From Metellina segmentata (taxonomy: Eukaryota; Arthropoda; Arachnida; Araneae; Tetragnathidae), in assembly GCA_947359465.1 (NCBI GenBank), contig OX375877.1, forward strand, positions 74,350,698 to 74,414,697: DNA of 64,000 bases, given 5' to 3'. Positions 48,251 through 64,000 of the stretch are shown one piece after another. Within the stretch, counting starts at the first letter, position 1; each line of letters opens with the position of its first letter. A program made the translations under genes and the position numbers. Under the pieces are notes generated by a model. It was not told the origin of the DNA. It saw nothing but the letters and a program-made list of their open reading frames with translations, and did not search any database.

Positions 48251-48367
48251 TAAATGTTCCCATTATCGGAAATATCAATATCATCGGCAATATCGGGATC
48301 ATCGTCTTCTAGTTTACCTTTTACAGAATATTCATCAATATCGATTTCCTGTGAAATGACTGCATCA
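48251..48367 (-). pseudogene. Possible acidic C-terminal tail of the foldback element's protein
   Basis: A short minus-strand frame ends at TAA (48251-48253) and reads EIDIDEY followed by LEDDDPDIADDIDISDN. Acidic tails are common at the end of the nuclease-like family seen at 50769-51298, and strand and order fit. The link is only by position and composition. Confidence 0.25.
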
Positions 48368-48607
48368 TGTTTTGGTTTGCATCATGTCTGCATCATGTTC
48401 ATCGGTTTTCAGAGCATTGCTTTACATAATAGCATCAATTTGTTTTACTTTAACGTAAAAAATTTAAAATTTATTATTTTTTTAATTAAAACGTAATTTA
48501 GCGTATGGATTGCATTGTAACGAAAAACAATATAAAAATTGTACACAAATAATTACAATGCATATTAGAATTTATTAAGGCATCTTTGTCACTATATGTA
48601 ACCATAT

Positions 48608-48790
48608 TTAAATGTAGACACCCTTTGTGGCTCGAGACACATCTAGCCGATACTCAGTTTCAATCCTCGTATTTTCTAACATGTATTGCAGAATAGTATT
48701 GATTACTTGCGTGATTCGGTGTCTTCAAATCTTCAAACAACTGAACTATCTTTTTGGCAAACAAAAACCAACTTCATGCCATGTAAATGT
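48608..48790 (-). pseudogene. Tc1/mariner transposase C-terminal fragment
   Basis: Across one frameshift the minus strand reads LFEDLKT, then RITQVINTILQ and EYRLDVSRATKGVYI before TAA at 48608-48610. This resembles the end of a Tc1/mariner-superfamily transposase (LEDLK.RI...I ... YRLD..RAT.G). Only the last ~55 residues remain. Confidence 0.55.
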
Positions 48791-48880
48791 ATTTAGTGAA
48801 AACCTCACACTAATGTGACACTTGGTTGATTTATACTAAATTTTAAAATGTGTCATGGATTTTTCCCCCATCTTAAATAA

Positions 48881-50147
48881 TCAGGTTGAGTAAAATGTTT
48901 TTGGCCAAAACATTTTTTATTTCAAAATCATAAATACTTACGAAAACAGCAAAGCTAATGAGGATTGTAATCTCAGTTCAATTCCTCAATCGTCTGGCAA
49001 CGTTTTGGCAACTTTTCAATCTATGGCGTGCGTAAGTCCAGAAAGAGATCGACCTCATTTATGACTTCCTCATTTGAAATGAAGATTACGCCATCAATAT
49101 ACAGCTGCAGATGTGAAAACATATAGAAATCCGAAGGGGCCATGTCTGGACTGTACGGTGGATGTTGTGTCAAATGCCACTCCAGCTTGCATAGCGTCCA
49201 GCTGGTCATCGTACTAAGTTGTGCGCATCGTATAACAGAACGTTATCTTGATGAAAGAGAAGAATCTTCTTTCTGAACTAGTTTCTTCGTTTTTTGCGAA
49301 TGGCATCACGAAATTTAATTAGGATGTTGATGTATATTGCAATGTTGATAGTCTGTCCGCTTTTCAGGTACTTGTTGTAGATAATTACGCGTTAATCCCA
49401 CCAGATACAGAGAAGCACCTTCTTGTAAGTTAGGGCTCGTCTTGAAACCGAACCTGCTGATCCCCCAGGTGCTGACCACCCTCCTTAACGACTTGTATTG
49501 TTGTAGTACACTCATTTTTCATCACAGGTCACAATTCTGTCCAGAATTTTCTCTTTCCTTTGATCTCTGAGCAGAGCCAAATAGGCCGCTTGTCTTCAGC
49601 CTCTTCTCAAAACACTCAGAGGTTGAAGTTAAATGTTAGATTTATGCGTTTCAGAGCGTTAACTATTGTTTTTTGGCAAACGTCAAGCTCTATCGCAATA
49701 GTTCGTGTTGAAGCATTTCTGTCTTGATCAATGATTTCCCTTAACTGCTCTCAATCTACTTCAATGGGGCAGACAGAACGTGGTTTATCTTCAATTTTGA
49801 AATTTCGAGCTTTAAACTTCCGAAACCAAACTTTGACTATATCATAAGAAACAGTATTTATTCCTTACCTTTCACATATTTTTTGGTGGAATTCAGTCAC
49901 ACTGAGTTTGTTGCGGAATTCATAGTACATAATAGTTCTGATCTGTTGCCGTGATAGCTCCATTTTAAACACTTTTTTGACACACAAAATAATAAATCTT
50001 TAACAAACAAATTACACAGTCGTGTAGTTCCAATTCTCAGCTTTCGAATCCAAAAAATCGTTTGTAGAAAGACTAACAACCACAGAAATGACAGCTGTTG
50101 GCACGGAGGTATCTCTCCTTAGCAGAAAACTTTTTACACAACCTGAT
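48881..50147 (-). mobile_element. Degenerate mariner element nested in the foldback loop
   Basis: The ends TCAGGTTGAGTAAAATGTTT (48881) and, reverse-complemented, TCAGGTTGTGTAAAAAGTTT (about 50146) are inverted repeats of mariner type. The 1.27-kb length is normal for mariner. The flanking TA duplication is not clean. Confidence 0.82.
48990..49963 (-). pseudogene. mariner transposase pseudogene
   Basis: It starts MELSRQQIRTIMYYEFRNKL (ATG at 49961-49963), typical of a mariner N-terminus. It ends with HPPYSPDMAPSDFYMFSHLQ at about 49170-49110, the D,D34D signature region. Many stops and shifts lie between, for example a stop right after the HQKICER segment. It is inactive and clearly older than the elements with intact ends. 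Confidence 0.85.
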
Positions 50148-50768
50148 ACTATAAAACATTACACTGTGTTTGTGACTCAATGTACTTACCTTAAAATTAT
50201 ACATAACTTTTCTTCTGGGCATATTGTTTTTTGTGTGTGTATTATATGGTTTTGAAGTTAAGTCATCTCCTGTGATTCAGTACATAATCAAACAATATTG
50301 GTGTTAAGCTAAAGTATTGACTGAATATTTCATCATTACAGTGCAGATGACGACGCTCTAAAATTTGAAATGCAACTTTAGCAAGATTTTAAACATACCA
50401 CTCTCCTCTAAACAATAAATTTCGTCTTCCGATGACTCCTCATCTTTCAAATATACTAAAAATGCTATGTGTAGATCGTCCATTCTTCACCGTAGTCTAT
50501 CCGTCTAAGTTGACACCTCTGGTCACCGTTAAAACGATCGCCTTGTTACGCCCGCCGCATCACGGCTTATCCTGCGGATAAATAACAGCACCGCTTTCTT
50601 AGGAAACCGTAGCTTAACTGAGCAATGTAAGTTGTCCGTAGAAACTGTTGATACAGCTCTCATTGGCCCAGTTCCAGTATCGAGCCTTCAAATTTTTTAT
50701 CACAGAATGTTATTCTCTTTATTTATATATCATATTTTGTCATAAATGTTGCTACACGTGTTTCATTT
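50148..50768. other. Foldback loop segment of unknown content
   Basis: A minus-strand short frame starting MDDLHIAFLVYLKDEESSED (about 50485) looks like an acidic transposase N-terminus but ends after ~40 codons. A GC-rich patch at 50500-50640 may be a promoter-like or captured segment. Neither is identifiable. Confidence 0.3.
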
Positions 50769-51298
50769 TTATATTATTATAGTCTTGTATCCGTACATTC
50801 GACACATGAATTGATCGATGATTTCGAAGAGCTCATTTATATAGCAATCTGACTCCCCGAGCTCTGAAAATGCTTTAGTGTAGTTATTAGAATTCCTTAA
50901 AATAAAGGATGGCTTTTTCTTCCCTTTTTTGAAGAAAGCGAGATTCAAATCACACCCCGTCAAAGCATAAAAGGCTGGTAATGCCGTTTACACAATTCTG
51001 GAACTAAGTTTTCGTACAATTTATTACCATCAAGAAACCTTTGATTATTTCCAGTGCCAATGAGCATATATCTATTCAGATTTTGATGAAAGAAGCTGAT
51101 GTTTCTCAGTAGTACAAACGTATGATCGAACAGATATTCCGTATCAGAGCATCTGATCATCTTAATGAAATAATTTAAATTGACATTGTACACATGAAAA
51201 GTAATCTTCGTGTCGGCCTCTTCATAGGATGGACACGACAGGTTTTCTTGATATGATAGACCTTCATCATTAATCACCTTATATTTGATACAATCCAC
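50769..51298 (-). pseudogene. Relic of a FEN/PIN-like nuclease-domain transposon protein
   Basis: Two overlapping minus-strand frames join through a one-base shift near 50975. The first contains SYEEADTKITFHV and CSDTEYLFD. The second contains LPAFYALTGCDLNLAFFKKG. I recognise an uncharacterised protein family common in invertebrate genomes (EEAD, then a DTD-like motif, then H.FTGCD and F.GKGK). By pattern the acidic EEAD, the second acidic motif and the GCD...GKG block resemble FEN/XPG nucleases (EAEA, D.D, GCDY...G.G), which is an inference from motif order. Only ~175 residues of a normally much longer protein remain. It lies on the same strand as the acidic tail at 48251. Confidence 0.6.
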
Positions 51299-51394
51299 AT
51301 AATTTGTATAGAAATAATAGAAATAATGAAATAAAAAAAACTCGTCACATTTTGAAGGGTTTTCCGATGTTTGCTAATGATTTTCAAATCAAAT

Positions 51395-51650
51395 CAATTT
51401 TACACCATACGAAACTCGAGTATGTTATCGTATGAAAGGTAAGGTTTAAAAAATTTCCATTCAGCTGTCGCTATATAGGTGGAAATACCATCAGCTGGAT
51501 GATTGAAGATATCGCACGGGGCTCGAATATAATTTAGCGAGCAACCACTTCATAGCCTCAGCTGAAGGTCTTTCCACCTGTACAGAGCAAGCTGAACATT
51601 ATTTTCTTTATTAATACCTCGTTTTAAAATATCATACGGTGTAAAATATT
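51395..51650. repeat. Palindromic module inside right arm
   Basis: Mirror copy of the module at 47838-48110: GGTGGAAATACCATCAGCTG (51479) faces CAGCTGAAGGTCTTTCCACC (about 51559-51578). The module is bounded by TTTACACCATACGAAAC and CATACGGTGTAAAAT. Confidence 0.7.
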
Positions 51651-52589
51651 TTTACATAAACAAACGAGAAGCTGAAGTATAACCCACCCTCAAAATACCA
51701 GTTGAATACCTAAAAACATCATTAAGTAGTCCAAATAATGTGCTAATAAATTTTCATCCGTTGTAAAATATTTTGAAAAACAACTTTTTTTACATGTTTT
51801 TAACGTCTCGCCCTCCGTCCGACACCCACCGCTGTAGTGCCAGCTGAATTTGATTTTGATATTACCTATAAATTAGCTGACTATTGGTACGCAAATCTGT
51901 CTGTGTAAAATGTGTGCCCCAAAAGTGTCGCTGCTTCCCGGACTATCAGACATGTTGTCCTAAAAAACATTTGCCCTCGGCATTGCTTCATCGTGGAAAG
52001 CCTGGCGTTTCATGCTAATAGTGTCTGTCGCCAATTTTTATAGACGAAAACAAATTTTTATCGCAAATCGCTGTTCAAAGTCTCGGAGGCTCGGTGAAAC
52101 AAGCTTGCGTTTAGTCACGTGACACTCTGGCACATCAGCTCGTATATACCATCTATCAACTTTTTCTGTTAGAACAGACCAGCAACATTTCTTTATTCCA
52201 CACAAATTAATATTGCGATGAGTGGTTTCGCGACAGTGTGTGTGTGTGTAAAATTAGTTATTGATCAGCCCTCGTACATTGTGTCCAATAAAGATCTAAA
52301 TTCTCAAAAGCCAAGGTTATTTAATTTAAAATGCAGCTAAATTTCATTCATTTATCAGAATTTAATTAATATTATGTCGGATTGAAAATTAAATTTGATA
52401 TCTTTAAATAAAACTGTTTAATATTAATTTTATAACATAAATATAAATTTAATAATGCACTCAAACCTGTTTTTGTGCGGCATATGAAAAAAATTTATTC
52501 AGTACAATCTACTTACAGTCCAATTCAAAATTTCAATCAAATTAGAACATAATCGACAAAGTTACCAATAAAAATTACTTAAATAAAAA

Positions 52590-52765
52590 AAATTTGTATT
52601 TCGAGTCTTATTTTTGTTTTTTTTGCGCAATGTAAACGATTTCCGAACATTTGGACAGACGATATTTTTCAAAGAACGGTAATAAAACGACAACTCGTGT
52701 TTCCTTCGCTCTGAATTAATTTCGCATTTCTAAATGTTTTGCACTTTTTCTGATCGCCGACTACA
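52590..52765 (+). repeat. Helitron-derived fragment
   Basis: It shares TTTCGAGTCTTATTTTTGTT, TTGCGCAATG.AAACGATTTC, ACGATATTTTTCAA and TTCGCTCTGAATTAATTTC with the inside of the Helitron at 12048-13531. No Helitron ends are visible. Confidence 0.65.
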
Positions 52766-55044
52766 TGGTACCTAAAAAAAGTCAACACTAAACGAGTGCG
52801 AGGTAGTATCTTCAATGACGAAAGTGAATTTGAACCAGTTCACCACAAGAAACTCCACGTACTGTCAGACTACGAAGGATAAAGGTTATACGTTTTGAAA
52901 ATTTTTGTATGAGTAAAATAAGTATATATGTAAATAAAATATTTAAAAATATTCGCACGTGTATTTTCTAAACGAGATATCTAAATGAGATTCCAAAAAG
53001 GTTTGACGAGATTCCAAGTATTTACCAAGCATCGTGTCTTGATTTCGTTTAAAAAAGCAATTTCTAGTTATTTCGTAAGGTTTTGAGTTATTTTCAACGT
53101 GAGACTTTTTTTTATGCAGTCCTTATTCACCGCATAAAAAAAATACTTTTTAACTGTGTTGCGAAAATCTACAGCACAAAAACAGGTTTGAGTGTACTGG
53201 AAAAAGCGCTTTAAAGACCAAAATTAGCTAGATTTCCGATGCTTGAGATAGAATCGATACACTGGCAAATGTCTGATTGAGGCAAATGCCTTAGCTTCTC
53301 AACTAAGTGTTGTTATTTTGGGTTATTGGTCGGAGTAGGAAAACTATTGAACCACCTTCTGCCCACCTATTTGCGTAAGCGTACTGAGCCCAGACACATT
53401 AAGCAACAGCATGCTTATTCCGTCCGCTCTTTCTGCTTTGATCCCAGAGACCGCAATTCTTCTTGTCTGTCAGACCAAACATTTCTAGAAGGACAGATAC
53501 AAATTGGAAGAGTGTTGTGTCTGAGAAAAAATACCGTATGTTGAAATTTCAACTCTATCTTTAACAACCGCAAAGATAACCTCCAGAAAAGCTCCGGTGC
53601 CTGACTTTTTAAGAGACTCATCACTTTGATGAACACTCCCGGGTGTTTTATTAGAAAAAATTATTCTTTTTTACCTTGTGGGGATTCTTAAGTAAATAAT
53701 CACTGTGGTATTGCAACATTTTTACATTGCGTGAAAGCGATCCTTTAAAGCCGACTCAGATCAACACGCTATGCGATTTTAGTACGTCGCAAATGCAAAT
53801 TTCAAAGAATAAATTCGGAATTGACATAGGACAGTTGATTGGTGAACACCAATTTGTTTAAATGCCAAACGTCGTCAAGACGGCGGTAAACTACATTTTA
53901 GTGTAGATAAAAACAGGAATTAAAATTTCTGACGTCATCCTGGTTTCTTTACTTACATTGAAAATCTATACTATACAATAAAAAGAAATATTATTGTAGA
54001 ATTATTATTGAAATATATATGTAGAATAAAATATTTATTGAATTCGAAGCATTAATTTTCTTTAAAATATGACTACTTTATGTATGAGATACTCTTTCAA
54101 CGAAATTTTTTAAATATCCATACCAGGTTACCATTTTAATCTTTAACATTACGATAATTAATCCATTTGGCAAGAAAATTCTCAACCTTCAAGTTTGGGA
54201 AGCAATTATGTTTAAAACCTAACTTGAATAAGTCATCAATATTTATTTAAAATTTTCAAATAATCGCTGACCAAATCCCACTGCATATATATCCCAAAAG
54301 GGAAGAAACTCAAATACGACGTTATAAACAAGTCCCTGCAGGCTGTCATCATCACTATAGAGACAGTAACTATTCTGCACATTAAATACTGTTTACGCTA
54401 TACAATGCCATAAATTTCAATACCCAAGCAACCTTAGTTTAGACGTTTATAAGCTTCTAAGAATTGCTCTTGATCAAGGCATCGTAAATAACATAAGACA
54501 TAAATTACTGTCAACGCAATTGATATAACCATAACTGATCATTATCAGGAAACTTATATTAGAATTGAGAAGAATAAATTGATAACACAAATGCAGTGAA
54601 CGATTTAATGGATCCGAGTACTTTCAAAAGCATTAAAAAAACAGAGTGTTCGTTCAGATTATTACCCATCACTGTTAATAAAACATCCCAATTTTAGAAG
54701 CGAAACACAGAAAAATGCAATAACCCATAGACATGATCATATTCGTGCCTTGGATATGAAAGCGAAATTTCATTCCCCGATTAATCGAATTATGCGAAGG
54801 TTTGCTCTAACAACGAAAATTAAGTAATGGCCAGAACTGCCGTTAGGCAATAGAACGGAATTCTAATTGAAAACTTTACTAAGTCAATCCCAACCGAATA
54901 CATCACATATTTACATCCGAATCTAGTTAATGCTTGTTCACCAACATCCCCTTTTAGGTCTGAGCCATGTAACAAATGCCACGTCAAACATGGTTATCCA
55001 TCAAGATCGATGGCTGACCATTAAGGTAATACGGATCCAGTAAT
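52766..55044. other. Intronic stretch, no gene seen
   Basis: No supported exon. The frames of about 72 codons near 53326-53636 oppose each other on both strands and lack splice or domain features. Confidence 0.4.
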
Positions 55045-55630
55045 TAGTAGTTCCATTCCATCGGCTTACAGAAGGAACATGGAAAGTTAAACGTATTAAA
55101 TGTTATTAAAGACCAAATGGATGGCGACAACTTTCTACGTGCATGTTGGAACATGCCTGGCACTGCTTCGCCAATGGTGTCTCGAAGACTTCTTTTTGGG
55201 TTTCCATTTCACTGCACATGATACATGATGAATTTGATTTATTTTCGGTAGGATGGGTTGTAAGATCTTCCTTTAGTTTAAAATGGATACATTGTAAATT
55301 AAAAATATTCTTAATGTAATGAACTATCTCTAATGTTTTACAACAGACTCTAAAAGATAAGACAGAGTTTGTAACAGACTCAGTACTTGTTTATAGTAGC
55401 TCCATTCCATCGACTAGCACAAAGAACATGGCAGGTTAAAAGCATTAGTTGTTATTAAAGACCTAATCGATAACGACAAATGTGTAGGCGCATGTTGGAA
55501 CATGTCTGATACTCTTTCGACAATGGTGTCTCGGAGATATCTTTTTGAGTTCCCCTTACACTACCCATGATACATGATTAATTTGATTTCTTTTGACTGG
55601 TTTAAGTTGTGTAAGATTTTCATTTAGTCG
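55045..55630. repeat. Diverged tandem duplication, 349-bp period
   Basis: The first copy starts TTCCATTCCATCGGCTTACA at 55051, the second CTCCATTCCATCGACTAGCA at 55400. Both run through GTTATTAAAGACC, GCATGTTGGAACATG, AATGGTGTCTCG and TGATACATGATTAATTTGATTT. CATGTTGGAACATG is itself a short palindrome. Confidence 0.8.
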
Positions 55631-55884
55631 TTGGTTGGTTTTGGAGGTTCTATGGCGCAAGGGCCATATTAAGTCATCTTTCTCGAATCATGGTTCATTT
55701 ATAATGATCACAGTTCAGCAAGTAATCTGCTTAGAATGAAGTTTTTCGCTTTATTTCTTACCTCACTATTTGTATGGCTCTTTTCTTGAATGTTGTAAAC
55801 ATATTTTTGTTCTCTATAATTGTATATCTTTCTGTCGAGGAACACACAGTCTAATTTCAATTTGTAGAAATTTTTCTGCCGAGA
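55631..55884. repeat. Dispersed repeat fragment near GGTTCTATGGCGCAAGGGCC
   Basis: TTGGAGGTTCTATGGCGCAA followed by GGGCCAT is a segment I associate with dispersed repeats in chelicerate genomes, from memory and without a search. The rest of the span is AT-rich. Confidence 0.3.
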
Positions 55885-55916
<32 letters not shown>

Positions 55917-55952
55917 ATATATATATATATATATTTTTTTTGGGGGGGGGCG
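55885..55952. repeat. (CTAT)n-(AT)n-T-G microsatellite
   Basis: About eight CTAT units pass into TA repeats, a T run and a run of about nine G. This is a compound microsatellite. Confidence 0.95.
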
Positions 55953-56608
55953 GGTCTTATGCCGGTTCTTTTAATTACAAACGCGCCATGTTTCGAAACT
56001 TAACATAGCATGATCCATTCTATATGAGTTCATGGAATTTTTTCGACTACTTTCAACTTGTACAGCACTGAATTTCCCCATATCGGCGACTTTTGGAAAT
56101 AGTTTTTTTTTGGACTAGTACATCTCGCCACGTTTTTAAACGTCTCAATACCAAATTTGATTCATTCCGCTTTTTAGATTTAGGTGCGGATCCAAGTAGT
56201 GAAAGTTACTTCATGGCTATACTGTACATTTTAGATTAATAAAATCCGGATCCTATTTTTAATAATCAGATGATTAGAATAAAAGTAAATTCCTTAATAA
56301 AGTAATGGTATTTTACCGGTATTTTGGTTTCGAAATATAAATTTTACGGTAGTATTCCTCATAAAAAAATGCCACCACACCAAGCGAATACACTGGCAAG
56401 CGTCCAAGGTTCGAGGAAACATCACATTTCCACAGACACTACCAGTTTCCTATCTCTAATACCAATTTAACAACAGCAGTCTGGTGCCTTCACAGAGTGT
56501 CAAGATTCATTTCGAGTAGTTATGATAAAGGAGAACCTCGATGTGGAAGAAATTTCATAACACTCGATTACAGCGTTCGATATTGCATGTGTGAAAGTTT
56601 TCACTCAC
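55953..56608. other. Intronic stretch next to the micro-exon
   Basis: No further exon seen. The last bases (56602-56608) are the reverse complement of the GTGAGTG donor of the micro-exon. Confidence 0.45.
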
Positions 56609-56650
56609 CTCTCCGTTAAGATAGCAGAATATGAGGGAGACCAGCAGACC
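56609..56650 (-). CDS. 42-bp TM7 micro-exon of a class B G-protein-coupled receptor
   Basis: On the minus strand a strong acceptor (GTTTGTTTTTCTTTCAG) and donor (GAG|GTGAGTG) bracket exactly 42 bases encoding GLLVSLIFCYLNGE in phase 0. The pattern QG..V...FC..N.EV is the conserved end of TM7 in secretin-family receptors. In many of these genes this part is a separate 42-bp exon, as in vertebrate CRF and PTH receptors. The preceding Q would come from the exon to the right and the following V from 29485. Receptors of this class bind peptide hormones and signal mainly through Gs. The subtype cannot be told from 14 residues. The other transmembrane exons are presumably beyond 64000. Confidence 0.78.

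Positions 56651-64000
<7,350 letters not shown>

Larger units (their letters stand above)
47125..52276. mobile_element. ~5.1-kb foldback structure with ~1-kb inverted arms
   Basis: The arm 47125-48180 is the inverted counterpart of 51310-52276. The order matches throughout: TGTCGCGAAACCACTCATC, GAGCTGATGTGCCAGAGTGT, GACTAAACGCAAGCTTG, the TACTTCAGCTTCTCGTTT block, the CAGCTGATGG hairpin and CATACTCGAGTTTCGT. Identity is imperfect, so the structure is old. The loop (48181-51309) holds a nuclease-like relic, a Tc1/mariner fragment and a complete degenerate mariner. Outer parts of both arms include a mariner-like N-terminal reading frame (FEQRF, then DEAMPRA). It may be a long-TIR transposon derivative or two related elements in opposite orientation. 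Confidence 0.75.

Overview
The window is AT-rich eukaryotic DNA with very low coding density, long introns and many degenerate transposons. The repeats suggest an arthropod, most probably a spider or another chelicerate. They include tRNA-derived SINEs, a DUF4817-type transposase, Tc1 copies, mariner relics, a Helitron and a hAT-like relic. That placement rests on familiarity with the families, not on a search.

Host gene. Two minus-strand exons read as the 3' end of a class B (secretin-family) G-protein-coupled receptor. One is a 42-bp phase-0 micro-exon at 56609-56650 carrying the TM7 signature. The other is a 273-bp terminal exon at 29213-29485 carrying helix 8 and a Ser/Thr-rich tail. They are phase-compatible and imply an intron of about 27 kb. 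The rest of the receptor would lie beyond the right edge. A possible 102-bp cassette exon sits between them at 44465-44566. On this model, 1-29212 is downstream and intergenic, 29486-56608 is one large intron, and 56651-64000 is another.

Intergenic part (1-29212). This holds SINE copies (one with an exact 12-bp target duplication), short tandem duplications, a MITE-like family, a non-autonomous Helitron (12048-13531), a 2.3-kb satellite array with a 66-bp unit (17277-19596), a broken hAT-like transposase (20383-21834), a (TA)n tract, and a degenerate tandem repeat around the terminal receptor exon.

Intronic part (29486-56608). This holds an 841-bp internally deleted DUF4817-type element with 121-bp terminal inverted repeats. 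Two Tc1 copies share the same catalytic-site lesion. Between them lies an intact, unrecognised 416-codon reading frame (37254-38504, minus) with an N-terminal membrane hairpin and hydrophobic 11/14-residue repeats. Those repeats look like a frame-shifted reading of an older acidic Asp-Gly-Tyr-Cys repeat protein. Further right are hAT and DUF4817 fragments and a ~5.1-kb palindromic (foldback) structure at 47125-52276. The foldback has ~1-kb arms and contains a relic of a nuclease-like transposon protein and a nested mariner.

Right part (56651-64000). I see no supported exon here. The main feature is a ~370-bp (TA)n tract punctuated by ACATGT. The strongest candidates for something undescribed are the two-frame repeat gene at 36.3-38.5 kb, the frame-preserving 66-bp satellite with a 16-unit higher-order repeat, and the foldback element.
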